Below, piece by piece: positions 57,297-64,000 of a stretch of 64,000 bases of DNA. The stretch comes from Prochlorococcus marinus XMU1402 (GTDB taxonomy: Bacteria > Cyanobacteriota > Cyanobacteriia > PCC-6307 > Cyanobiaceae). The first letter of the stretch is position 1; every line of letters starts with the position of its first letter. The notes beneath the pieces were generated by a model. The model searched no databases. It was not told the origin of the DNA and worked only from the letters and a program-made list of their open reading frames with translations. The stretch lies in assembly GCF_017696205.1 (NCBI RefSeq), contig NZ_JAAORD010000002.1, positions 434,001 through 498,000 on the forward strand, read 5' to 3'. The translations under genes and the position numbers were made by a program.

Positions 57297-57476
57297 TTAA
57301 TAATCATTATCTGCTACACACATTCCTAAACATCTAACTCCATTTGATGCAGTCCTTTTGCAATGATTACATAAAATAGGATCTTTCTCTGAAGAAAGAT
57401 TGATTTTTGAATTATTTTTATCCTTAAAACTTATCAACTCTTGTGTTGAATCAATTAGAGCCATTCTTGGAATCAT
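57297..57476 (-). CDS. small four-cysteine protein, unknown function
   Basis: The protein has 59 residues from ATG 57476; an ATG at 57464 is possible. The C-terminus CNHCKRTASNGVRCLGMC followed by VADNDY has a C-x2-C-x9-C-x3-C pattern that suits a zinc knuckle. The longer frame to 57509 lies in the 3' end of the upstream gene. The start overlaps that gene's end by 26 nt, so translation coupling is likely. I recognise no named family but the Cys-rich tail looks selected. Confidence 0.65.
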   Translation of the reverse strand: MIPRMALIDSTQELISFKDKNNSKINLSSEKDPILCNHCKRTASNGVRCLGMCVADNDY

Positions 57477-58095
57477 TACTTGAATCGATACTAACAACAA
57501 GCGAAGCATTTGTGTTGGCAGAGGGTATATCCATGATTTTTACAGTTTCTTTAGGCTCATCAATAACTTGATTTTCATCAGTACTATCATCAACAGCACA
57601 TGCTTCAAGAGCCTCTCGCAGTAGTGAATCAAAGGTTGCTCCAGGCAATCTATGTCTGGCAACCTCAAGAAAAGTTCTAGGTAAAGATTCAGATGCTGCA
57701 TCTCTTAAAGCAGGATTATTCTTTCTATGTTCTTGTTCTTCTTCTATTGATTTAATAAACCGCAATGTGACATCTCTTTTGGTAGAGGCTTTTATCAGGG
57801 TATCGTTTTCAGGATTATTAACATTAGGCTCATTTTCAAGATCACTAAGCCTTTTTTCCAAACTATTTAAAACTTCATTAGCTTCTTTACTAATATGAGC
57901 TAATTGACCATCGGACAAATTAGGTAAATCAGCCACAAATACTTTACCATGATCTCTTAATGTCAAAAAAGTAGGTCTTGGGCCTTGAGCCTGTCTACCA
58001 CTAAATTCGGAATTATTACCTATCGGTCTTTTTGGTGGTGTTGGACCAGCTGAACTACGTCTACGTGTAATTCTTTGATTATTTGCAAAGGGCAT
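57451..58095 (-). CDS. conserved hypothetical protein, 214 aa
   Basis: The N-terminus is basic and disordered-looking (MPFANNQRITRRRSSAGPTPPKRP). A helical, coiled-coil-like segment follows (LAHISKEANEVLNSLEKRLSDLEN). RDVTLRFIKSIEEEQEHRKNNPALRDAASESLPRTFLEVARHRLPGATFDSLLREAL is well conserved in style, and the tail is acidic and Ser/Asn-rich. No enzymatic motif is seen. It is transcribed with the four-cysteine protein downstream. Confidence 0.7.
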   Translation of the reverse strand: MPFANNQRITRRRSSAGPTPPKRPIGNNSEFSGRQAQGPRPTFLTLRDHGKVFVADLPNLSDGQLAHISKEANEVLNSLEKRLSDLENEPNVNNPENDTLIKASTKRDVTLRFIKSIEEEQEHRKNNPALRDAASESLPRTFLEVARHRLPGATFDSLLREALEACAVDDSTDENQVIDEPKETVKIMDIPSANTNASLVVSIDSSNDSKNGSN

Positions 58096-58228
58096 TGAAT
58101 AAAAGGTTAAATCTTAATACTTAAACTTCCGATATAATTCGGCGGTAATTTTATTATATTACACGTAACTTTTTCATTTTGGTACAAAAAATAATTTTTA
58201 AAACTCATTATAAAAAAGATAAAAAAAT

Positions 58229-59272
58229 TTAAATTAAAATTTCCGGCAGAAATTTACTAATAGCTGAATCGTTTTTTCTCATTATCTTTCCAATCTCCCA
58301 ACTATCTATGTCATGATCTTTACAGATATTTAATATCTCATCCTTAAATTGTTTGTCAATAACTAAACAAAATCCGACTCCAAGATTGAAGGTATTCCAA
58401 AAATCTTTTTCAGGAATTGTTCCTTTCTCTTTTAGGAAGTTAAATAAAGTTGGTATTTCCCAAGAATTAGTATTGATATAAGGAATGAAATCAGAAGGTA
58501 TACATCTTGGTAGATTCTCTGGAATTCCTCCACCAGTAATATGAGACATTGCTTTAATTTCTATATTTTCAGATAACATTTGGTTAATCACATTATTGTA
58601 AATTTTTGTAGGTTTCAATAATTCATCATAAAAATTTAAATGATAAACTTTTTCAAATTCTTTATCTATTTGATTATTGTTTTGAATTATTTTTCTTACT
58701 AAACTAAACCCATTACTATGCACTCCATTACTTTTTAAAGCAATTATTAAATCATTTTCAGATACTTTTTTACCATTAATAAGATTATCCTCATCAACTA
58801 TTCCTACACAAAATCCTGCAAGATCATACTTATTTTTTGAATAAAATCCTGGCATTTCAGCAGTTTCCCCACCGAGTAATGAACAGTTATTTTCTCCGCA
58901 GCCATGAGAAATTCCCTGAACAACCCTCAATAATTGTTTCTTATCAAGCTTACCAGTAGCAATATAATCAAGAAAAAATAAAGGTTTTGCCCCGCTAGTA
59001 ATAATATCATTCATGCACATAGCAACCAAATCAATACCAACCTCAAAGTGAAAGTTTTTACTTTGGGCTAATTCTAATTTTGTTCCAACGCCATCAGTTC
59101 CTGAAACAAGAACTGGTTTTTTAAAATTATTGATAGGAATTCTAAACAACCCTCCAAACCCACCGATACCCTCAATCACATTAGATGTGTGAGTCTCTTC
59201 AACTGCCTGTTTAATTTGGGAAACAAATTCTCGCCCAGCTTCTATATCAACACCTGATGTTTTGTAATCCAT
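58229..59272 (-). CDS. purM: phosphoribosylformylglycinamidine cyclo-ligase
   Basis: The protein has 347 residues with YKTSGVDIEAGREFVSQIK, VSGTDGVGTKLELAQ, LGGETAEMPGFYSKNKYDLAGF and ALKSNGVHSNGFSLVRKII, diagnostic of PurM. It closes the imidazole ring in purine synthesis. It is divergent from panC-cmk. Confidence 0.97.
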   Translation of the reverse strand: MDYKTSGVDIEAGREFVSQIKQAVEETHTSNVIEGIGGFGGLFRIPINNFKKPVLVSGTDGVGTKLELAQSKNFHFEVGIDLVAMCMNDIITSGAKPLFFLDYIATGKLDKKQLLRVVQGISHGCGENNCSLLGGETAEMPGFYSKNKYDLAGFCVGIVDEDNLINGKKVSENDLIIALKSNGVHSNGFSLVRKIIQNNNQIDKEFEKVYHLNFYDELLKPTKIYNNVINQMLSENIEIKAMSHITGGGIPENLPRCIPSDFIPYINTNSWEIPTLFNFLKEKGTIPEKDFWNTFNLGVGFCLVIDKQFKDEILNICKDHDIDSWEIGKIMRKNDSAISKFLPEILI

Positions 59273-59370
59273 GAAATAAAAATGATAGACTTTGCCTATA
59301 TAGATATTCCTCCTAAGATTGCTTTTGTCCAGTAATTATTTATCAAATAGATTTATTTTTTAAAAACAAA

Positions 59371-60903
59371 GTGAAGAAAGTAATCATAAGAAAAACTGAA
59401 GAAATAGAAAATTGGAGAAGAAATATAAATAGTGAAATTAACTTTATCCCAACAATGGGCAATCTTCATAATGGACATATAAAACTAATAACAACAGCAA
59501 AAAATGATAATTCTAATGTTAATTTAGTAAGTATTTTTATTAATCCACTTCAATTTGATAACAAGTTTGATTTAGAGAATTACCCTAAAACAATTGAAAA
59601 TGATATAAAAATCTCCTTTGAAAATGGCGCAGATGCCATCTTAATCCCAAGTACTGAAGATATATATCCAACAAATAACAAAAATGTTAAATTCCTGAAA
59701 GCTCCAATAGAATTAACTTCTGCATTATGTGGATTAAATCGAATTGGACATTTTGATGGCGTTTGTACTGTAGTTTATAGATTACTTAATCTCATCAAGC
59801 CAAAAAATCTTTACTTAGGAGAAAAAGATTGGCAACAACTTTTAATTTTAAAAAATCTTGTTCTAACGAAAAAATTAAATATTGCCATTAAATCTATTCC
59901 TACACAAAGAGATTTTGATGGAATTCCTTTAAGTTCACGTAATGTACATTTATCAAAAAACGAAAGAAAATTAATTAGATTTTTTTCAAGTGAGTTATTA
60001 GAAATAAAAAAAAATTTTCAACAAGAAAAAAAAATAAATTTACAAGAAATAATTAAAAAGCTATCAGAAAAAAAAATTTCAATTGAATATTTAGAACATT
60101 TACATCCTCATACCCTTCAAAAAGCAAGACTTGAGGATAATATTTCATTACTGGCTGGTGCGATAAGATGTGGAGAAACAAGATTAATTGATCACGTTTT
60201 TCTAATGAAAAGAAAGCCGATTATTGCAATTGATGGCCCTGCAGGGTCAGGTAAAAGTACCGTAACAAAGTTAATAGCGAAGAAACTTAAACTTTTATAC
60301 TTAGATACTGGAGCAATGTATAGGTCATTAAGTTGGCTTCTACTAAAAGAAAATATTGATTATAAAAAAGAAAAAAATTTACAAAATTTTCTTAAAGATA
60401 TATCTATTGTTTTCAAGTCGAACACAAATTTAAATCAGGATGTTTTTATTAATAACCACTGTGTTACTCAAGAAATTAGGTCGCAAGAGATAAGTTCAAT
60501 CGTTTCGAAAATCTCCTCAATAAAAGAAGTAAGAAAATTCTTAGTAGAAGAACAAAGAAGAATTGGAGAAACAGGCGGACTTGTAGCTGAAGGAAGAGAT
60601 ATAGGAACTACTGTTTTTCCCAATGCAGAACTTAAAATATTTTTAACTGCTAGCATCGAGGAAAGAGCAAAAAGAAGAAAATCTGATAAAAATTGTAAAG
60701 ACTCACAAGAAATTGACCTAAATACATTAAAAGAACTTATAGAGAAAAGAGATTTTGAAGATTCCACTAGGGAAATTTCACCTCTAATAAAAGCGAATGA
60801 CGCAATAGAAATTATTACGGATAAATATTCAATTAATGAGGTAGTAGATAAAATTATTGATCTCTATAATGACAAGATTCCTAAAGAGACTCAGATCCAA
60901 TAA
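59371..60903 (+). CDS. panC: bifunctional pantoate-beta-alanine ligase / cytidylate kinase
   Basis: The protein has 510 residues. PanC is at about 1-275: FIPTMGNLHNGHIKLI, SIFINPLQFDNKFDLENYP, YLGEKDWQQLLILK and GIPLSSRNVHLS. Cmk is at about 278-510: IAIDGPAGSGKSTVTK (P-loop), YLDTGAMYRSL and VAEGRDIGTTVFPNAELKIFLTAS. The fusion joins pantothenate synthesis and CMP/dCMP phosphorylation and is a known cyanobacterial arrangement. The start is GTG at 59371. It is convergent with the phosphatase gene, 2 nt apart. Confidence 0.96.
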   Translation: MKKVIIRKTEEIENWRRNINSEINFIPTMGNLHNGHIKLITTAKNDNSNVNLVSIFINPLQFDNKFDLENYPKTIENDIKISFENGADAILIPSTEDIYPTNNKNVKFLKAPIELTSALCGLNRIGHFDGVCTVVYRLLNLIKPKNLYLGEKDWQQLLILKNLVLTKKLNIAIKSIPTQRDFDGIPLSSRNVHLSKNERKLIRFFSSELLEIKKNFQQEKKINLQEIIKKLSEKKISIEYLEHLHPHTLQKARLEDNISLLAGAIRCGETRLIDHVFLMKRKPIIAIDGPAGSGKSTVTKLIAKKLKLLYLDTGAMYRSLSWLLLKENIDYKKEKNLQNFLKDISIVFKSNTNLNQDVFINNHCVTQEIRSQEISSIVSKISSIKEVRKFLVEEQRRIGETGGLVAEGRDIGTTVFPNAELKIFLTASIEERAKRRKSDKNCKDSQEIDLNTLKELIEKRDFEDSTREISPLIKANDAIEIITDKYSINEVVDKIIDLYNDKIPKETQIQ

Positions 60904-60905
60904 AT

Positions 60906-61379
60906 TCAAGAAATACTCTCCAAGAAACCATTTACAGAGTCATCTAATATATCAAGAACATAATCAAAGCCCTCATCACCTCCAAAATATGGGTCAGGGA
61001 CTTCGTGCTCACAAAAAACTGATCTAAAATCTTGTATTTTTTTAATTGATGCAAAATCAGTTGAAGATGTTTTATTTTTAAGTTCTTGAATATTTCTAAA
61101 ATTTGAGTCGTCCATGGCAAGAATATAATTAAATTCTTCAAAATCTTTGCAAGTTATTTGACGCGCCCTGCTTAAGATATTTATATCTCTTCTTTCTGCC
61201 GCGATTCTCATCCTAGAGTCTGCTCTTTTTCCAATATGCCAACTCCCAGTTCCAGCAGAGTCTACAATAAATCCATCTATTAATCCTTTTTTTTCTAATA
61301 GACTTATAAAGATAGCTTCTGCTGCAGGAGACCTACAAATATTTCCCAAACATACAAAAAGAACAGAAATTTTTTTCAT
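60906..61379 (-). CDS. low-molecular-weight protein tyrosine phosphatase
   Basis: The protein has 157 residues. The P-loop VCLGNICRSPAAEAIF carries nucleophile Cys10 and Arg16 (CX5R), and the general acid Asp is in VPDPYFGG near the C-terminus. SAGTGSWHIGKRADSRM is a typical follow-up motif. It dephosphorylates protein Tyr, possibly of exopolysaccharide kinases. No kinase is adjacent. It lies 32 nt downstream of pebB. Confidence 0.93.
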   Translation of the reverse strand: MKKISVLFVCLGNICRSPAAEAIFISLLEKKGLIDGFIVDSAGTGSWHIGKRADSRMRIAAERRDINILSRARQITCKDFEEFNYILAMDDSNFRNIQELKNKTSSTDFASIKKIQDFRSVFCEHEVPDPYFGGDEGFDYVLDILDDSVNGFLESIS

Positions 61380-61411
61380 ATTATTTCAAATTTAAATAAA
61401 TTATAAGACTT

Positions 61412-62173
61412 CTAAGTAGTAAACAAAACTTCTTTAATTAAAGATTCAGTAAATTCCTTGCCAAATAAACTCGATAACATTGGCCTTGCTGGATCGTTAT
61501 CTCTTCTATATTTCAAATAATTATTTTGACCGTTTATTAATTCTTTTTGCAAATCAATATTGACTTCCTTACTTGCAAAAAGAATTTTTAAATACAAATT
61601 AAAATATTCCTTAAATGAGGTATAAAGCTGATTAGCAATTAAAAAATCACTCTTTTCTTCTTTTGGTAATTTTGACCAAATTACTCCTGGAGAAAAAAAT
61701 CTAGCTACGTCTGCAGACATTTTTTCAGCACATGGGAGTGAGGAATGGCAATGAGTTTTGAGTTTTTTAAGTTTTTCTAGTAACTCATTATCATATTGAT
61801 TTTGTATTTTTAATGAAGGCTGAAAATCTAATACTAATAAATGACTATTAGGTAGAGAAACAAAATCTACACCAAAAAATGGGATATTATAAATACTATT
61901 AGGAATAATTAAAAAATTTAAAACAGAATAATTGGGACTATTAATGCAAACTGCTCTTGCTAATTGAATTCTTTTTTTATGTATTACGCACCAAGTAGAG
62001 AGATTCACATTTTTTTTTGACTTTTTTGAACCATAAGTTGAATCTTTATAAGAATATTCGGAGGGTATTATTTTTTCTTGACATTTATATTTAATTAAAT
62101 TTTTAGTTAAATATTTTAGAAAATTATGCCATCTCCAATCTGGTCTATAAAAAATAGTATCTTGTATTAACAT
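61412..62173 (-). CDS. pebB: phycoerythrobilin:ferredoxin oxidoreductase
   Basis: The protein has 253 residues, starting [21 protein letters not shown], with [20 protein letters not shown] and [21 protein letters not shown], as in PebB. It reduces 15,16-dihydrobiliverdin to phycoerythrobilin. It follows pebA directly, with stop and start abutting. Confidence 0.93.
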   Translation of the reverse strand: MLIQDTIFYRPDWRWHNFLKYLTKNLIKYKCQEKIIPSEYSYKDSTYGSKKSKKNVNLSTWCVIHKKRIQLARAVCINSPNYSVLNFLIIPNSIYNIPFFGVDFVSLPNSHLLVLDFQPSLKIQNQYDNELLEKLKKLKTHCHSSLPCAEKMSADVARFFSPGVIWSKLPKEEKSDFLIANQLYTSFKEYFNLYLKILFASKEVNIDLQKELINGQNNYLKYRRDNDPARPMLSSLFGKEFTESLIKEVLFTT

Positions 62174-62884
62174 TCAATGGATAATCTCATTATTTAATGT
62201 AAAGAGAAATTTATTAATAAATTTTTTTGTCCATTTTTCTCCAAAAAAAGATTTAAACAATTTTTCTGCAGGGTCTTTTTCAAAACTGTACTTATCATAT
62301 TTAATTTGATTAATCTTTATTTCTTCAGTATTTAAAAATTGATTAACAGTATTCAATTTATAAATGTTCAAATAATTATTTACAAATGAATAAAATATAT
62401 TATTTAAATCTCTATCAAGGTTTAATTTATTTCCTCTACATATAATTACCCATGGGGAAAAGTACTTTTTTGAGTCATAGATATTCTTCATTTTATTATT
62501 ATCAAATTCAGAATACTTTTTCTTAATTCTACCTAAACTTGAACAATATTTTTCAAGATACTTGCCTTCTTGAATCAAAGGTTGATAATCAAGTATTGCC
62601 AATAACTTTTGAGCAGTTCCAAACCATAAAATATCAGCGCCTAAGATGGGTACTTCACTATCAAAATTTGGATATGCAACCGTATTAAAAACTTGTAGTT
62701 TTTTGCCGCCATCTAATCGGGTTATACGCCACTTTCTATATTCGGAAGATGAAAAAAGCCAATTTTTAATAATATATTTTGAGTCTTCATTGTGATGTTC
62801 TTTAAATTCGCTAGATATTGGTACTTCATGACCATTTAATTCATCAATATTGGTTTTAAGGAAATCAACTAATGAATCAAACAT
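62174..62884 (-). CDS. pebA: 15,16-dihydrobiliverdin:ferredoxin oxidoreductase
   Basis: The protein has 236 residues with [37 protein letters not shown] and [25 protein letters not shown], which match PebA. It reduces biliverdin IXalpha to 15,16-dihydrobiliverdin. It follows ho1 by 6 nt. Confidence 0.93.
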   Translation of the reverse strand: MFDSLVDFLKTNIDELNGHEVPISSEFKEHHNEDSKYIIKNWLFSSSEYRKWRITRLDGGKKLQVFNTVAYPNFDSEVPILGADILWFGTAQKLLAILDYQPLIQEGKYLEKYCSSLGRIKKKYSEFDNNKMKNIYDSKKYFSPWVIICRGNKLNLDRDLNNIFYSFVNNYLNIYKLNTVNQFLNTEEIKINQIKYDKYSFEKDPAEKLFKSFFGEKWTKKFINKFLFTLNNEIIH

Positions 62885-62890
62885 AAATTA

Positions 62891-63601
62891 CTAGGTCTCG
62901 GTGCTTCCTTTTCTAACTTTTTTTGTAATGTAATTAAATACAATCTTCCCTAAAACAGCAATCAAGTTACCTTCAAGCTCTTTAAACATTTTCATATTGT
63001 AAGTAAAAGCTTGATTAGCTTCATCAATAATTTGATCTGCAGTCTTTTGATTTATTGGAAGTTGGTTCAAAGTAAGGGAATATTCTTCCTTGAATTTTTT
63101 TTCGTCAGCAATTAATTCAAACTCGTAAAAGTTTAAACCATCATTTCCCTGCAAATTTAGTGCTTTTTTAGCGATCCTTTTCAAAATTTGCCCTCCAGAT
63201 AAGTCTCCTATATAGCGTGTGTAGTGGTGACCAACTAATAGCTCTGGTGATTTTTTTGCGACTTCATGGATTCTTTCTACGTATTCTTTTGCTGATTGAG
63301 AAATATTAATTTCATTCTTCCAGTTATCCCCGAAATAAAATTTAAGATCATTTACAAGGGTTTCTTTCCTGAATAATGATTTAAAACCAATAGGTTTTAT
63401 TACGGGATGATCCTCATTAACCAATCTTTCAATCTCTTCTTCCATAGCTTTATAAACAAAATATAAATCACTAATTAATTTTCTATAGGATTTTTTTTCA
63501 ACAACTCCTTTTAAAAAACAAGCCACAAAGCCAGTATTTTCAGCCATAGTGTGGGATTTTTTTGTCCCCTCTCTTAATTGTCCTGCTAGAGCAACTGCCA
63601 T
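62891..63601 (-). CDS. ho1: heme oxygenase
   Basis: The protein has 236 residues. The proximal haem-ligand His17 is in LREGTKKSHTMAENTGFV, and the distal helix is HHYTRYIGDLSGGQILKRIA. It cleaves haem to biliverdin, CO and iron with reduced ferredoxin. It heads the ho1-pebA-pebB operon, so biliverdin passes directly to the two reductases. Confidence 0.96.
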   Translation of the reverse strand: MAVALAGQLREGTKKSHTMAENTGFVACFLKGVVEKKSYRKLISDLYFVYKAMEEEIERLVNEDHPVIKPIGFKSLFRKETLVNDLKFYFGDNWKNEINISQSAKEYVERIHEVAKKSPELLVGHHYTRYIGDLSGGQILKRIAKKALNLQGNDGLNFYEFELIADEKKFKEEYSLTLNQLPINQKTADQIIDEANQAFTYNMKMFKELEGNLIAVLGKIVFNYITKKVRKGSTET

Positions 63602-63657
63602 ATATTTGAAATTTTTTTGTCAGTGTATTTAATCTACAAGGAAAATACAAAAAACAG

Positions 63658-64000
63658 CTAATTTTTGTTACCAGCGGATGTTGTTGAGAATAACTTATAA
63701 AGTTCTTTGCAAACCAAAAAAAGATTATCTTTTTGTTTCTGTTGCGGTAAATGAGTACCAGTCATTTCCCAATCTCCGATGGTTGCTACTCTCCATCTCT
63801 CGGAGGGTACAATCATACCTCGCATTATTATACCTAGCAATTTCGGAACTCTGTCAGTATTATCTTTTTCAATTCTTAATTGTAATAGTATTGCTCTACA
63901 TTCAATCAGAGGACTCCATCCAGGGAAATGAAACGCAAAATCAATTGTATCTTGCATGTATTCGTTATTTGGACTATCCCAAGGACTAAAGTTTACGCTG
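63658..64000 (-). CDS. unknown protein, 3' part only
   Basis: The frame ending at 63658 stays open through the window edge, 113 codons visible; an internal ATG at 63957 is only one possible start. Visible residues include NNEYMQDTIDFAFHFPGWSP, ECRAILLQLRIEKDNTDR, GIIMRGMIVPSERWRVATIGDWEMTGTHLPQQKQ. I recognise no domain. It lies 57 nt upstream of ho1 on the same strand and may share a transcript with it. Confidence 0.6.
   Translation of the reverse strand, partial: SVNFSPWDSPNNEYMQDTIDFAFHFPGWSPLIECRAILLQLRIEKDNTDRVPKLLGIIMRGMIVPSERWRVATIGDWEMTGTHLPQQKQKDNLFLVCKELYKLFSTTSAGNKN

Noticed and set aside
1-64000. CRISPR array, insertion sequence or prophage structural genes
   Set aside because: I saw no regularly spaced repeats of 20-40 nt, no transposase and no phage structural gene on either strand.

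Overview
The window is a stretch of a small-genome marine picocyanobacterium, almost certainly a high-light-adapted Prochlorococcus. The evidence is the strongly AT-rich sequence, dense gene packing with 1-4 nt overlaps, photosystem I genes (psaA, psaB, psaD), NDH-1 subunit ndhN, ldpA, a ho1-pebA-pebB bilin operon without any phycobiliprotein gene, and the cyanobacterial panC-cmk fusion. This assignment rests on gene content and recognised protein sequences; no database search was run.

Layout. 1-2562: psaB (5' part only) and psaA on the minus strand. 2897-5582: a CbiG-CobJ fusion for cobalamin synthesis and a HAD phosphatase. 5614-9756: a roughly 4.1 kb accessory island holding a carbamoyltransferase, two small SxtJ/SxtK-like membrane proteins and an SGNH hydrolase. 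It lies immediately 3' of a tRNA-Ser(GCU) gene and is closed at its far end by a remnant copy of that tRNA's 3' end. 9757-13943: tRNA-Ser, alr, an HNH nuclease, prfA, rpmE, rpsI, rplM. 14059-27815: truA and the large S10-spc-alpha ribosomal cluster, all on the minus strand, running from rplC down to rplQ with secY, adk, rpmJ and rpoA included.

28097-32002: ndhN, ldpA, tRNA-Gln, a second HAD hydrolase and recA behind a textbook cyanobacterial LexA box. 32032-42451: a degenerate DinG-like protein, tyrA, crtD, a fructosamine-kinase-like protein, a CAAD membrane protein, moeB-rhodanese, a tandem CobO, larE, speD, recF (whose start codon is obscure) and tRNA-Arg. 42462-55705: an acetyltransferase-like protein, ppc, gshA, trpE, psaD, a degenerate histidine kinase, rodA, mrp, hemF, a CCB-type cytochrome b6f assembly factor, an RNase D-like exonuclease and a small unknown. 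55741-64000: a lipid-A-disaccharide-synthase-like protein, tRNA-Cys, two unknown proteins, purM, panC-cmk, a low-molecular-weight phosphatase, pebB, pebA, ho1 and a partial unknown gene.

Most of the window is conserved core genome. The parts that go beyond routine annotation are the tRNA-bounded island with its repeated TTTACCCACC motif and sxtIJK-like cassette, the loss of zinc-ligand cysteines in L31, L36 and MoeB, the unusual recF start, the LexA operator at recA, the structured rplC/ndhN intergenic region, and several degenerate members of known families (DinG-like, histidine kinase, Mrp).
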